Below, one piece after another: positions 17,734 to 24,637 of a stretch of DNA of 43,305 nt. Both the position numbers and the translations under genes were made by a program. Origin of the DNA: Oscillatoriales cyanobacterium Centralia_MAG_596 (lineage in GTDB: Bacteria > Cyanobacteriota > Cyanobacteriia > Leptolyngbyales > Leptolyngbyaceae); assembly GCA_021323955.1 (NCBI GenBank), contig JAJPKC010000082.1, positions 1-43,305 of the forward strand, given 5' to 3'. Each line of letters starts with the position of its first letter. Within the stretch, counting starts at the first letter, position 1. The notes beneath the pieces are model-generated. The model was not told the DNA's origin. It made no database searches and saw nothing but the letters and a program-made list of their open reading frames with translations.

Positions 17734-17763
17734 GTCTATCTCCTTTGGGATCAAGAAACAAAC
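17734..17763 (-). promoter_or_regulatory. Candidate RNA thermometer covering the hsp20 ribosome-binding site
   Basis: On the minus strand the arm GTTTGTTTCTT can pair with AGGAGATAGAC across an 8-base loop (GATCCCAA). This gives 11 continuous pairs, four of them G-U wobbles, that bury the whole AGGAG motif just before the start codon. Weak, wobble-rich pairing over the Shine-Dalgarno is how the described cyanobacterial hsp17 thermosensors work. Pairing is seen in the sequence; temperature response is inferred. Confidence 0.55.
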
Positions 17764-17880
17764 CTTTGATGCTTCTATAGTGCCGCGATCGCGGGTCGAA
17801 ACCCAGTCAGGCAAACCCTACCATCGAGGTGTAGCTTTCCCAACCACCCTTTTGGCGGCTTCTCCTTCTTGCTAGCAGAG

Positions 17881-18981
17881 TCAATGCGGTGACGGGACTG
17901 GGGCTGGCACGCGATGTTCCAGGGGGGCACCAACCTGATTTGAGTGGGGCCGATTCGGTTGATTGATCATTTGCTGCGATCGCGTAATGAGCTTTGCGAC
18001 AATTTCAACGTCTGATAACCCTGTGGCGTTAATCGTTTCGAGCTGTCCCTGCCGTCGCTGGAGGTCGTAGCAATAGGTTTTGTCGTAGTAGTCCAGAACG
18101 AGGTCGATCGCGGTGGCGAGATTGCCCTGACGGATAGCATCGGCAGCCTTTTGCGTGCGTTCACCACCCAACCGTTTTTTCAGGCGTTCAGTAGCGGTAA
18201 TGAGTGGGCCGTGACCCATCTGGCCGTACTCTTGTAGCAGCAATGCCATCCGCTCTGGTCGCGATCGTTCAATCTGCACAACCGGCGCGGTCATCATGCG
18301 TTGGAACAGCGCATCGGGTACACGGCAGGATCCAATCATGCGGCTCTCGGCTTCAATCCAGACGGGGCGATCGCCCTTGAGCCTGACCCACTGCATGGCA
18401 ATCAGGTTTTCAAAGTGCTCTGTACTGGGTTGAGGCGGCAGGCCCAGGTTGCCGTAGCTGCTGCCGCGATGGTTGGCCAGGTGCTCCAGATCCAGGATTT
18501 GTTCACCCTGTGCCGCTAATTGATGGAGAACCGCGGTTTTACCACTGCCTGTCATGCCACCTAATGTCAACACGGGCTTCGGTTCCGTCACTACCGTATG
18601 TACCCAGTGCCGGAAGCCCTTATAGCCACGATCGAGGACAGTGACCTGAAAGCCGGCTGTCTCCATCAGCCAGGCCATGCTGCCGCTTCGCATCCCGCCC
18701 CGCCAGCAGTGGAGACGCAAGGTGCGATCGTGCGTTAGCGCTTTTGCCTGCGCGACAAACTGAGCAAGCTTTGGGCCAGCGATCGTCAATCCCAGTTCCA
18801 CTGCTTCATCCCGCCCCTGCTGTTTGTAGCAGGTTCCTACCTGCGCCCGTTCTTCGTTGCTAAATAGGGGAAAACTCGCGGCCCCCGGGATGTGCCCATG
18901 CTCAAACTCAGCCGGACTCCGGACGTCTAAAAGGATACCGGATGCGTTGAGAAAGTCAGTAGGCGGCAGCGTTGTCGGCAT
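17881..18981 (-). CDS. mnmH: tRNA 2-selenouridine synthase (MnmH/SelU)
   Basis: About 366 residues. The N-terminal rhodanese domain (LLDVRSPAEFEHGHIPGAAS) carries the catalytic cysteine in LHCWRGGMRSGSMAW. A P-loop domain follows, with Walker A LGGMTGSGKTAVL. The enzyme geranylates 2-thiouridine at the tRNA wobble position and replaces the group with selenium from selenophosphate. The start at ATG 18979-18981 is chosen because it gives the usual family length and N-terminus. The frame continues to 19080 with other possible starts (19014), none with a Shine-Dalgarno. It lies directly downstream of selD, forming a dedicated tRNA-selenation pair. Confidence 0.93.
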   Translation of the reverse strand: MPTTLPPTDFLNASGILLDVRSPAEFEHGHIPGAASFPLFSNEERAQVGTCYKQQGRDEAVELGLTIAGPKLAQFVAQAKALTHDRTLRLHCWRGGMRSGSMAWLMETAGFQVTVLDRGYKGFRHWVHTVVTEPKPVLTLGGMTGSGKTAVLHQLAAQGEQILDLEHLANHRGSSYGNLGLPPQPSTEHFENLIAMQWVRLKGDRPVWIEAESRMIGSCRVPDALFQRMMTAPVVQIERSRPERMALLLQEYGQMGHGPLITATERLKKRLGGERTQKAADAIRQGNLATAIDLVLDYYDKTYCYDLQRRQGQLETINATGLSDVEIVAKLITRSQQMINQPNRPHSNQVGAPLEHRVPAPVPSPH

Positions 18982-19108
18982 GTAGCGGTGCGTTTGAGTG
19001 GCAAGATGCGGCATGAAGGCAAAGGCGAGAAGGGCTGGGTTGACCCGCAATCGTTCGCTACGATAGGCCTCGCTATCCACTGTGTAGTAGCGGCGAGGTA
19101 GTAGCAGC

Positions 19109-19171
19109 GAGTCAGAACGCTATCCAGATTCGGTGTATGTGCAATTGGCGTTAACCATTGCGTTCTGACTC
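19109..19171. repeat. 12-bp inverted repeat spanning the selD-mnmH junction
   Basis: GAGTCAGAACGC (19109-19120) and GCGTTCTGACTC (19160-19171) are perfect inverted copies with 39 bases between them. The right arm lies in the last codons of selD, the left arm in the intergenic region. It may be an intercistronic RNA hairpin controlling mnmH expression or mRNA stability. No T-run follows on the minus strand, so it is not a simple terminator. Confidence 0.55.
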
Positions 19172-21514
19172 TAGCGATAACGCTCCATTACCCCTTCTCC
19201 TGATCGTAATCGGTTTTGGGTTGTTCAGACGCGGTCGGGTATGCCCGATGATGGCGCTGTGCGTGTAACCGAGGGCATGGAGGGCAGCAAGGCAGCGATC
19301 GCCCACATGAGCCGGAACAGATGCCAATAGTCCACCAGCCGTTTGCGGGTCAAACAGCAGCGAAAAATGAGGCGTTGTGCTTATGTCTAAAGTGGTTTCC
19401 GTGGCCTGAGCCGCCTGTAAATTTTGAGGCTGGAGTGAACTGAAAATCCCCATCGTCACGGTTTCTAAAGCACCTTCCAGTATGGGTATTGCCTGCAAAT
19501 CCAGCTCAACGTCTACACCAGATGCTTTCACCATTTCCAGCAAATGTCCCACAAGGCCAAACCCGGTAATGTCTGTGCAGGCTGTGGCCTGGTACTCCAG
19601 TAGACAGTCGGCTGCAAGCTGATTGGACTGCTGCATCGACGCGATCGCGCCATCAATCCAACGTCCTTTAGCTTTCAGCTGCATCTGTGCGGCAAACAAT
19701 GTTCCAGTGCCGATTGCCTTCGTCAAAACTAGCACCTGCCCTGATTGCATGGCGCTCTTACGCAGCAGGCGATCGGGCTGTGCCAGTCCATTGCAGGATA
19801 GTCCAAACGCCAGTTCTGCCCCCTCAGTTGTATGGCCACCAATTAGCACCGCGTTTGACTGCTGTAGTACAGTCATCGCGCCAGATAGCAACTGATACAG
19901 GGTTTCCTCACCGTTCGCGGGACTGGCATAGGGAATGGTGGCGATCGCGAGTGCGCTCTGCGGTCGCGCGCCCATGGCAAACAAGTCACTCAACGCATGA
20001 TTGGCGCTAATCTGCCCAAACACAAACGGGTCATTCACCAGGGCGGGAAAGTAATCGATCGTCTGCACCATCGCCATGCCAACCGGAACCTGGACTACAG
20101 CCGCATCATCAGGTGCCGCTAAACCGAGGAGAATATCTGGATGCGCGATCGTATCACTGTCCTCCCGCTGAATTCGCTGCAACACTCGCTCTAAACTGTT
20201 GCTGCCCATTTTGGCACCACACCCAGCGCAGTGCATGGATGGGCGACTCGCTGGGGATAGGGATGGGCTGTGAGGCGTTCGCGCGTGATTCCCAGCTGAC
20301 TTGGCTCTGGCGTTCTGCATTCCAGGTTCTGCGTTCTGGCTCTTCCCTTCCATCAACGGCAAATCGCTAAATCGGCGCATAAAGGCGCGATCGATACGGT
20401 CTTTCCATTGCCACAATACAGGCGATTGCCAGCCAAACGGGCCACGCGCGGCGATCGCGGCACCATCCCCCGTCCCGATCAGGCTGAGATACTGTTTTTG
20501 CGGTCGAAATGGCTTCAACGGTTGCTCCTGGAGCGATCGACGGAGATTCTGGAACAGTGGTTTTCCCTGCCGTACGGCAAACACACCGGCTTTGGGCCGG
20601 GGATGATTGACCATTGTTGCAATATCGCCCGCCGCAAAGACCTGGGGATGGGAGAGCGATCGCAGTCCATCGTCCACCAGCACGAAGCCATCGGCATCAA
20701 CCGCCAATCCTGACTGACGGAGCCAGCTGGGCGCAGATGCTTGTGTCACCCAAATCACGGCGTCACAGTGCATCGTCAGGCCAGATTCACAGACAACTTG
20801 ATGCGCTTGAACGGTGTGAACAGTCTCTTGCAAATGGAGATGGATGTTTCGCTGCGTCAGCAATGTATGGCAGCGATCGCGCACCCAACGGTTTTGCCTG
20901 GGCAGCAGTTTGGCACCTTTGTGGAAGAGATGCATCGTCAGATTCGTGGTGGGTTGGTGTGCAGCCGTCAAGATCTGGTTCATTCGGTGCTGCATCGTGA
21001 ATGCCAGTTCAACGCCCCCCGCCCCGCCCCCCACAATGCCGATGCAGACAGGATTGCCTGGTGTCTGGATCATGCCATCTATAATGCTGTCCCAATGCTC
21101 CAAAAATTGACGGACAGGCTTGGCCGGAATGATTCCGTGGCCGTCACCTTCTATTGATGGCAGTTTGGGCGTACTGCCAATGTCGATCGACAATAAATCA
21201 AACCCAACGGGTGGCCGATTTTCACAAATAACGCGATTCTGAACGAGATCTAGACCAACGGCACGATCGAGATAAAGCTGTGCTCCTGCAAATTGCGCTA
21301 ACCGACGTAAATCAATGTGACACTCCTCGCGGCTGTAAAAGCCTGCTACGTGACCGGGCAGCATACCGGAATAGGCTGTGTCCGAAGCCTCCGTCAGTAG
21401 GGTCAACCGCACACCAGGCAGAGATCGCATCCCAAACATTCGCAGGGCGATCGCATGCGTATGCCCCCCACCCACCAACACAAGATCTTTAACAATGGGA
21501 ACGGTCGGCTGCAT
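19151..21514 (-). CDS. selD: Selenide, water dikinase fused to an NADH dehydrogenase-like flavoprotein
   Basis: A 787-residue two-domain protein. Residues 1 to about 375 are a pyridine nucleotide-disulfide oxidoreductase fold of NDH-2 type: FAD loop LVLVGGGHTHAIALR, NAD loop GIVGGGAGGVELAF, and the C-terminal FAD motif VFAAGDIA. A low-complexity linker (about 395-430) follows. The SelD domain starts at HCAGCGAKMG, with the catalytic Cys and Lys both present as Cys, not selenocysteine. Its ATP/metal-binding motifs include DDAAVVQVP, TIDYFPALV, GGHTTEGAE and TDITGFGLVGHL. SelD makes selenophosphate from selenide and ATP. The fusion is known in cyanobacteria. The flavoprotein may supply reductant or reduce the selenium donor, which is inference. 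Confidence 0.95.
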   Translation of the reverse strand: MQPTVPIVKDLVLVGGGHTHAIALRMFGMRSLPGVRLTLLTEASDTAYSGMLPGHVAGFYSREECHIDLRRLAQFAGAQLYLDRAVGLDLVQNRVICENRPPVGFDLLSIDIGSTPKLPSIEGDGHGIIPAKPVRQFLEHWDSIIDGMIQTPGNPVCIGIVGGGAGGVELAFTMQHRMNQILTAAHQPTTNLTMHLFHKGAKLLPRQNRWVRDRCHTLLTQRNIHLHLQETVHTVQAHQVVCESGLTMHCDAVIWVTQASAPSWLRQSGLAVDADGFVLVDDGLRSLSHPQVFAAGDIATMVNHPRPKAGVFAVRQGKPLFQNLRRSLQEQPLKPFRPQKQYLSLIGTGDGAAIAARGPFGWQSPVLWQWKDRIDRAFMRRFSDLPLMEGKSQNAEPGMQNARAKSAGNHARTPHSPSLSPASRPSMHCAGCGAKMGSNSLERVLQRIQREDSDTIAHPDILLGLAAPDDAAVVQVPVGMAMVQTIDYFPALVNDPFVFGQISANHALSDLFAMGARPQSALAIATIPYASPANGEETLYQLLSGAMTVLQQSNAVLIGGHTTEGAELAFGLSCNGLAQPDRLLRKSAMQSGQVLVLTKAIGTGTLFAAQMQLKAKGRWIDGAIASMQQSNQLAADCLLEYQATACTDITGFGLVGHLLEMVKASGVDVELDLQAIPILEGALETVTMGIFSSLQPQNLQAAQATETTLDISTTPHFSLLFDPQTAGGLLASVPAHVGDRCLAALHALGYTHSAIIGHTRPRLNNPKPITIRRRGNGALSLESERNG

Positions 21515-21603
21515 GTCGATTCAAGCATTCAAAGTCCAAAAACCTGTGCCAGAGTATGCGCTGATCTCTGGCACAAGTCCTAACCTAACAGGTACAGCCA
21601 CAC

Positions 21604-21837
21604 TCAGATGAGTTTCTCACCTGTACGATTGATTTCACCCGTACATGATTCTAAGCCTGTTTGCCTTGAACCCTGGGCTGACACGGCACTCCGGGTAAAG
21701 TCGACCCGCTGCTCCAAATCCAGCTTTTTGATCATGTTCACAAAATCGTTGGTTTCAGCCGGCAGTTGATAATCGGAGGGAACCCGGATGACCGCACCGC
21801 GTTCCTTGCTATAGGAGGAGATCAACGGCACATCCAT
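21604..21837 (-). CDS. Hypothetical protein between selD and gvpV, 77 aa
   Basis: It begins MDVPLISSYSKERGAVIRVP and has a protein-like first 50 residues, with a short helix NDFVNMIKKLDLEQRVDF. The tail is Ser/Gly/Thr-rich. No Shine-Dalgarno is visible. It is transcribed divergently from the gvpV-like gene, sharing a 70-base promoter region. That raises the possibility of a link to the gas-vesicle cluster, but I recognise no Gvp family in it. It could equally be an unrelated small gene. Confidence 0.4.
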   Translation of the reverse strand: MDVPLISSYSKERGAVIRVPSDYQLPAETNDFVNMIKKLDLEQRVDFTRSAVSAQGSRQTGLESCTGEINRTGEKLI

Positions 21838-21907
21838 TGATGGATGGCATAGTCAGTGATTGATTCAGAAAAGTGGGCACACTAAAAACAATTTAGTGGA
21901 GACTGTT

Positions 21908-22222
21908 ATGCGCCCCCATGTATCCCAGGGACAGATTCGTCCCAAGATCAGCACCATGCCGCGCCAGAAAACCGAAGCAGCGGCTTACCTGGATATTTAT
22001 AAGCTTGTTAACGAGAAAACTCGGCTCCAGCATGAACTAGAAACCCTGGACGAACGGCGCGATCGCGTCCAAAAGCGACTGGCGGTTCTTGATACCGCGA
22101 TCGCCGATCTTGAACGTAACGCTCATCAGTTGCGTGATGCAAAACCCTCTGAAGTGGGAGCGATCGCAACGGCAAAAGCACCAGAACTGGACAGCTTCAA
22201 CACACTGTTTTTGGAATATTGA
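21908..22222 (+). CDS. gvpV: GvpV-like gas vesicle accessory protein
   Basis: A 104-residue helical protein. The start is ATG at 21908, with TGGAG about 7 bases upstream; the frame extends 16 codons further back. After the basic N-terminus (MRPHVSQGQIRPKISTMPRQ) comes KTEAAAYLDIYKLVNEKTRL and a long charged coiled coil of EL/ER heptads to about residue 75. This matches proteins encoded next to gvpG in cyanobacterial gas-vesicle clusters and named GvpV; the name rests on memory of the RPKISTMPRQKTEA signature. Its role is unknown, probably assembly. It is on the opposite strand to the other gvp genes, converging with gvpG. Confidence 0.65.
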   Translation: MRPHVSQGQIRPKISTMPRQKTEAAAYLDIYKLVNEKTRLQHELETLDERRDRVQKRLAVLDTAIADLERNAHQLRDAKPSEVGAIATAKAPELDSFNTLFLEY

Positions 22223-22381
22223 TTGTTCTGAAAGTATGGAAAATTGAGATTGCTCACATACTGTATAGTTCAGAGGCGATCTGACTGGCCTACAATATCC
22301 AGGCTGTTGTTGGCCAACGGCGATGCCACACAAGCGCTACTGTAAACTTGTAAACTTCCTCTTAGCAATGTGGGAAATGCC

Positions 22382-22427
22382 AAAAATCAGGAGCCGATAG
22401 CCCAACAGCTAATCGACTCCTGATTTG
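22382..22427 (-). terminator. Terminator of the gvp operon
   Basis: AAATCAGGAG (22384-22393) and CTCCTGATTT (22417-22426) form a perfect 10-bp stem that can extend inward (TCGG/CCGA-like and TAGC/GCTA pairs). On the minus strand it is followed by TTTTTG. It lies 22 bases beyond the gvpG stop, and in the opposite sense could also stop gvpV transcripts. Confidence 0.75.
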
Positions 22428-22448
22428 TCCGTTTAAAGCACAACTGAT

Positions 22449-22697
22449 TTAGGCCATGCTTTGCAGCATGTCTGCAGCACGTTGGTCTTCAAGCGCCTGG
22501 ATTGCTAACAATAATTCCTCTTCTTGTGCCTCAAACTCGTCTTCGGGAATATCGCCCATGTCAAAGGCCAATTGAAGTGCCAGAAGGCGCTTGCTGAGGT
22601 TTTCTGTATCATCTAATTCGGCTTCGGCACGCTCTTGAATTTGTTCCGCAATCCAACCAATACCAGTGACAGGTGCAAAGATGAGTTTAAGCAGCAT
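22449..22697 (-). CDS. gvpG: Gas vesicle protein GvpG
   Basis: 82 residues starting MLLKLIFAPVTGIGWIAEQI, followed by a QERAEAELDDTENLSKRLLA helix and an acidic C-terminal coil (PEDEFEAQEEELLLAIQALE). This is the standard GvpG layout, an assembly factor found with GvpF. The start is ATG at 22695-22697 because it fits the family N-terminus; the frame opens 10 codons earlier with TTG. It is last in the leftward gvp operon, 68 bases after gvpF, and precedes the terminator. Confidence 0.92.
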   Translation of the reverse strand: MLLKLIFAPVTGIGWIAEQIQERAEAELDDTENLSKRLLALQLAFDMGDIPEDEFEAQEEELLLAIQALEDQRAADMLQSMA

Positions 22698-22765
22698 CGG
22701 AAGATAGAAGGTAAAGGGCACAGTCAATTGTTGACAGATTTGATCTCGTACTGAGCAATCAGCAG

Positions 22766-23515
22766 CTAATCATTATTCAGGCGATCGAGCTGCGCGAAGT
22801 TGAAGGGAGCCGTAAAGTTGTTGTAGCGAATCTTGAGGCGTCCATCGAATTGGCGATCGAGGTCTTCAACTTGAGCACTGAACTCGGGTTCTGCCTGCCA
22901 TGAAATTAAATAGGCCGCATTGTAGATCATGGATTCAGTGAGTGTGTCATTTTCAACTCGCTCGCTCGCTAATGGATTTAATGCATCCCGAAATGTTTGA
23001 ATAATGGCTTGCTTGCGGGCTTCCATGGCACGTTCGATCGCCTGTCCAATCGACACCACTTCATCCATGCTGAGGGTTTTGCCTTCCAGCGCGTCGCGTT
23101 TTTCCTTCAGGCTTTGGTTCTCTTCCAAAAGCAGTTGCAGCTCGCGATCGGCCTCCCAGAAAACCTTCACGCCAACCTCACGACGACCATCAAGCTGATC
23201 AAAGAGCTTTTTCAAGCCTTGGCCATACGGAACGGTCAACTGCTGTGTGACGGTGGCCCAGTCTTCGATCACTAGCCCAAACTGAAGCGGAAGCAGTGTC
23301 CGATAGCCCGCATCCATGGCCTGCTCTAGTACCTTCTCATGCCCTAGCAAATTGCGACGACTGGCTAGATAGCGGTCTTGCTGGGCTTCGGAGTACAGAA
23401 ATGTAAAACTATCGACAACCTGAGTATGAACGGGCTGTTTGTCGAGTCCTTCGAGCTGTAAATCTTGCGGTCCCGGTGCCGGGAAAATGCCGTATAGGTA
23501 AAGTCGGTTAGTCAT
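22766..23515 (-). CDS. gvpF: Gas vesicle protein GvpF/GvpL family
   Basis: 249 residues beginning MTNRLYLYGIFPAPGPQDLQ. The N-terminal alpha/beta domain includes SEAQQDRYLASRRNLLGHEK and YRTLLPLQFGLVIED, typical of GvpF/L. A long helical segment with the ENQSLKEKRDALEGKT coil follows. The ATG at 23513-23515 matches the family N-terminus; the reading frame runs 32 codons further upstream through non-conserved sequence. GvpF binds GvpA in the nascent vesicle and is needed for assembly. It lies between gvpK and gvpG, and is the only GvpF/L in the window. Confidence 0.93.
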   Translation of the reverse strand: MTNRLYLYGIFPAPGPQDLQLEGLDKQPVHTQVVDSFTFLYSEAQQDRYLASRRNLLGHEKVLEQAMDAGYRTLLPLQFGLVIEDWATVTQQLTVPYGQGLKKLFDQLDGRREVGVKVFWEADRELQLLLEENQSLKEKRDALEGKTLSMDEVVSIGQAIERAMEARKQAIIQTFRDALNPLASERVENDTLTESMIYNAAYLISWQAEPEFSAQVEDLDRQFDGRLKIRYNNFTAPFNFAQLDRLNND

Positions 23516-23627
23516 AGGGCAGAAGATAAGAGGGGGCGCAGAAGATTGATCATGCGATCGCATCACGCTCGATCGAGGTTCTGTCTTATAGTTCCCTGCC
23601 TTACCCTGCACCCTAACGTTTCATTCG

Positions 23628-24089
23628 CTAAATCGGTTTTGCCGTTAGCACCAATTGGAGTTTGGCGTGGATTAAATCGATGTTCGCCAGCCCTAAGTCC
23701 ACATCCCCTTGCAAGACGACGCCTGTGTTTAGCAGGCGATCGAGAAGTTCTAAAATCGTTGGGTTGGCGGTGGTCTCACCGGGATAGTAACCGCCTGCTT
23801 TGGGCAATAGTGTGCCGACTTCACCCAGATCAATGTTTAGATCGGCTGGGTCAATTTCGAATATGGTGCAAATCTCGATGACCTGCTCTTCTAGCTTGCG
23901 GAGACTTTCGGCAGCCCGATCGAGTTCATCATCGCTTAATTCACCCGATTCCATGCGGCGAATAACCTGCGCTTCCATGAGTTGGCGCACCAGTTCCACA
24001 ACAGTTAGCAGAAGTGGCGCTAAGCCAGCATCTTTGCTGGCTTTTGGAGATGCTGGAATGGCTTGAATCGGAAGGTCAGAAGCAGTCAC
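23628..24089 (-). CDS. gvpK: Gas vesicle protein GvpK
   Basis: 153 residues. The family core covers LAPLLLTVVELVRQLMEAQV, the acidic helix ELSDDELDRAAESLRKLEEQ, DPADLNIDLGEVGTLLPKAG, and the C-terminal ILELLDRLLNTGVVLQGDVD. The start is GTG at 24087-24089: the preceding in-frame codon is TGA, and no ribosome-binding site is visible. A 36-codon ORF upstream overlaps this start by 14 bases, so translational coupling is likely. GvpK is an essential minor protein in gas-vesicle formation. Confidence 0.93.
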   Translation of the reverse strand: MTASDLPIQAIPASPKASKDAGLAPLLLTVVELVRQLMEAQVIRRMESGELSDDELDRAAESLRKLEEQVIEICTIFEIDPADLNIDLGEVGTLLPKAGGYYPGETTANPTILELLDRLLNTGVVLQGDVDLGLANIDLIHAKLQLVLTAKPI

Positions 24090-24186
24090 TCAGTTTGCCA
24101 GATACAGTTGCCTCTATTTTCCTCGATTTATCGAGTGGCGACTCTGTAGTTTTCAGTTGATCGCCTTGAGAATGGGTGTCAGACAT
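24076..24186 (-). CDS. Candidate 36-aa ORF bridging gvpJ and gvpK
   Basis: ATG at 24184-24186 lies 4 bases after the gvpJ stop, with AGAGG touching it. The 36-codon product begins MSDTHSQGDQLKTTESPLDK and is polar. Its TGA falls 11 bases inside gvpK in another frame. The spacing at both ends looks like translational coupling, since gvpK has no ribosome-binding site of its own. I recognise no family. It may be a coupling leader, a true small Gvp, or the remnant of a lost gene. Confidence 0.4.
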   Translation of the reverse strand: MSDTHSQGDQLKTTESPLDKSRKIEATVSGKLSDCF

Positions 24187-24190
24187 CCTC

Positions 24191-24634
24191 TTAGAACTCT
24201 TCAGAAAGCGATTCGAGCGAAAAGGTTGGATCGACGCCAGTTGGCGCTTTAACTGGTGTTGCCTGGTTCGTAGGTGGTAATCGCAGCGATCGCAGTTCGG
24301 CTTCCAGGCTCTCAACACGCTGCTGCAATTGACGGTTAGACTCAATCAGCCCTTGAGACTGGGCGCTGAAATGGGGGTTATTTTCCCACCAGTTGATACC
24401 CATCTCTTTCGCTTTATCAACTGATGCAATCAGCAGGCGAATCCGAATATTCAGCAGTTCGGTGGTGGCAACCGAAACAGAAATGTCACCCGCAATCACG
24501 ATGCCTTTGTCCAGTACGCGCTCCAGAACGTCAGCCAGCGTCGAACCGGCGGTAGCTGTCGAAATGGATCGCGCCGAATCTTTAGTGGAGAGGGGTGCAC
24601 TGGGGAAGGCCTTAGTGGGAAGGGTTGTCGTCAT
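24191..24634 (-). CDS. gvpJ: Gas vesicle protein GvpJ (GvpA-like with C-terminal extension)
   Basis: 147 residues. A Ser/Thr-rich leader of about 30 residues precedes a GvpA-like domain: LADVLERVLDKGIVIAGDIS and VSVATTELLNIRIRLLIASV. A helical extension follows, with a coiled coil (IESNRQLQQRVESLEAELRS) and a flexible tail. Family members are minor vesicle components thought to act at initiation. The ATG lies only 3 bases after the gvpN stop, so the two genes are tightly coupled. Confidence 0.93.
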   Translation of the reverse strand: MTTTLPTKAFPSAPLSTKDSARSISTATAGSTLADVLERVLDKGIVIAGDISVSVATTELLNIRIRLLIASVDKAKEMGINWWENNPHFSAQSQGLIESNRQLQQRVESLEAELRSLRLPPTNQATPVKAPTGVDPTFSLESLSEEF

Positions 24635-24637
24635 GGG

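Noticed and set aside
17762-17880. CIRCE (HrcA) operator upstream of hsp20
   Set aside because: No TTAGCACTC-N9-GAGTGCTAA match; the only palindrome is an extended HIP1 site.
20225-20345. Possible frameshift splitting the flavoprotein and SelD
   Set aside because: The frame is open throughout and the fused architecture is known in cyanobacteria.
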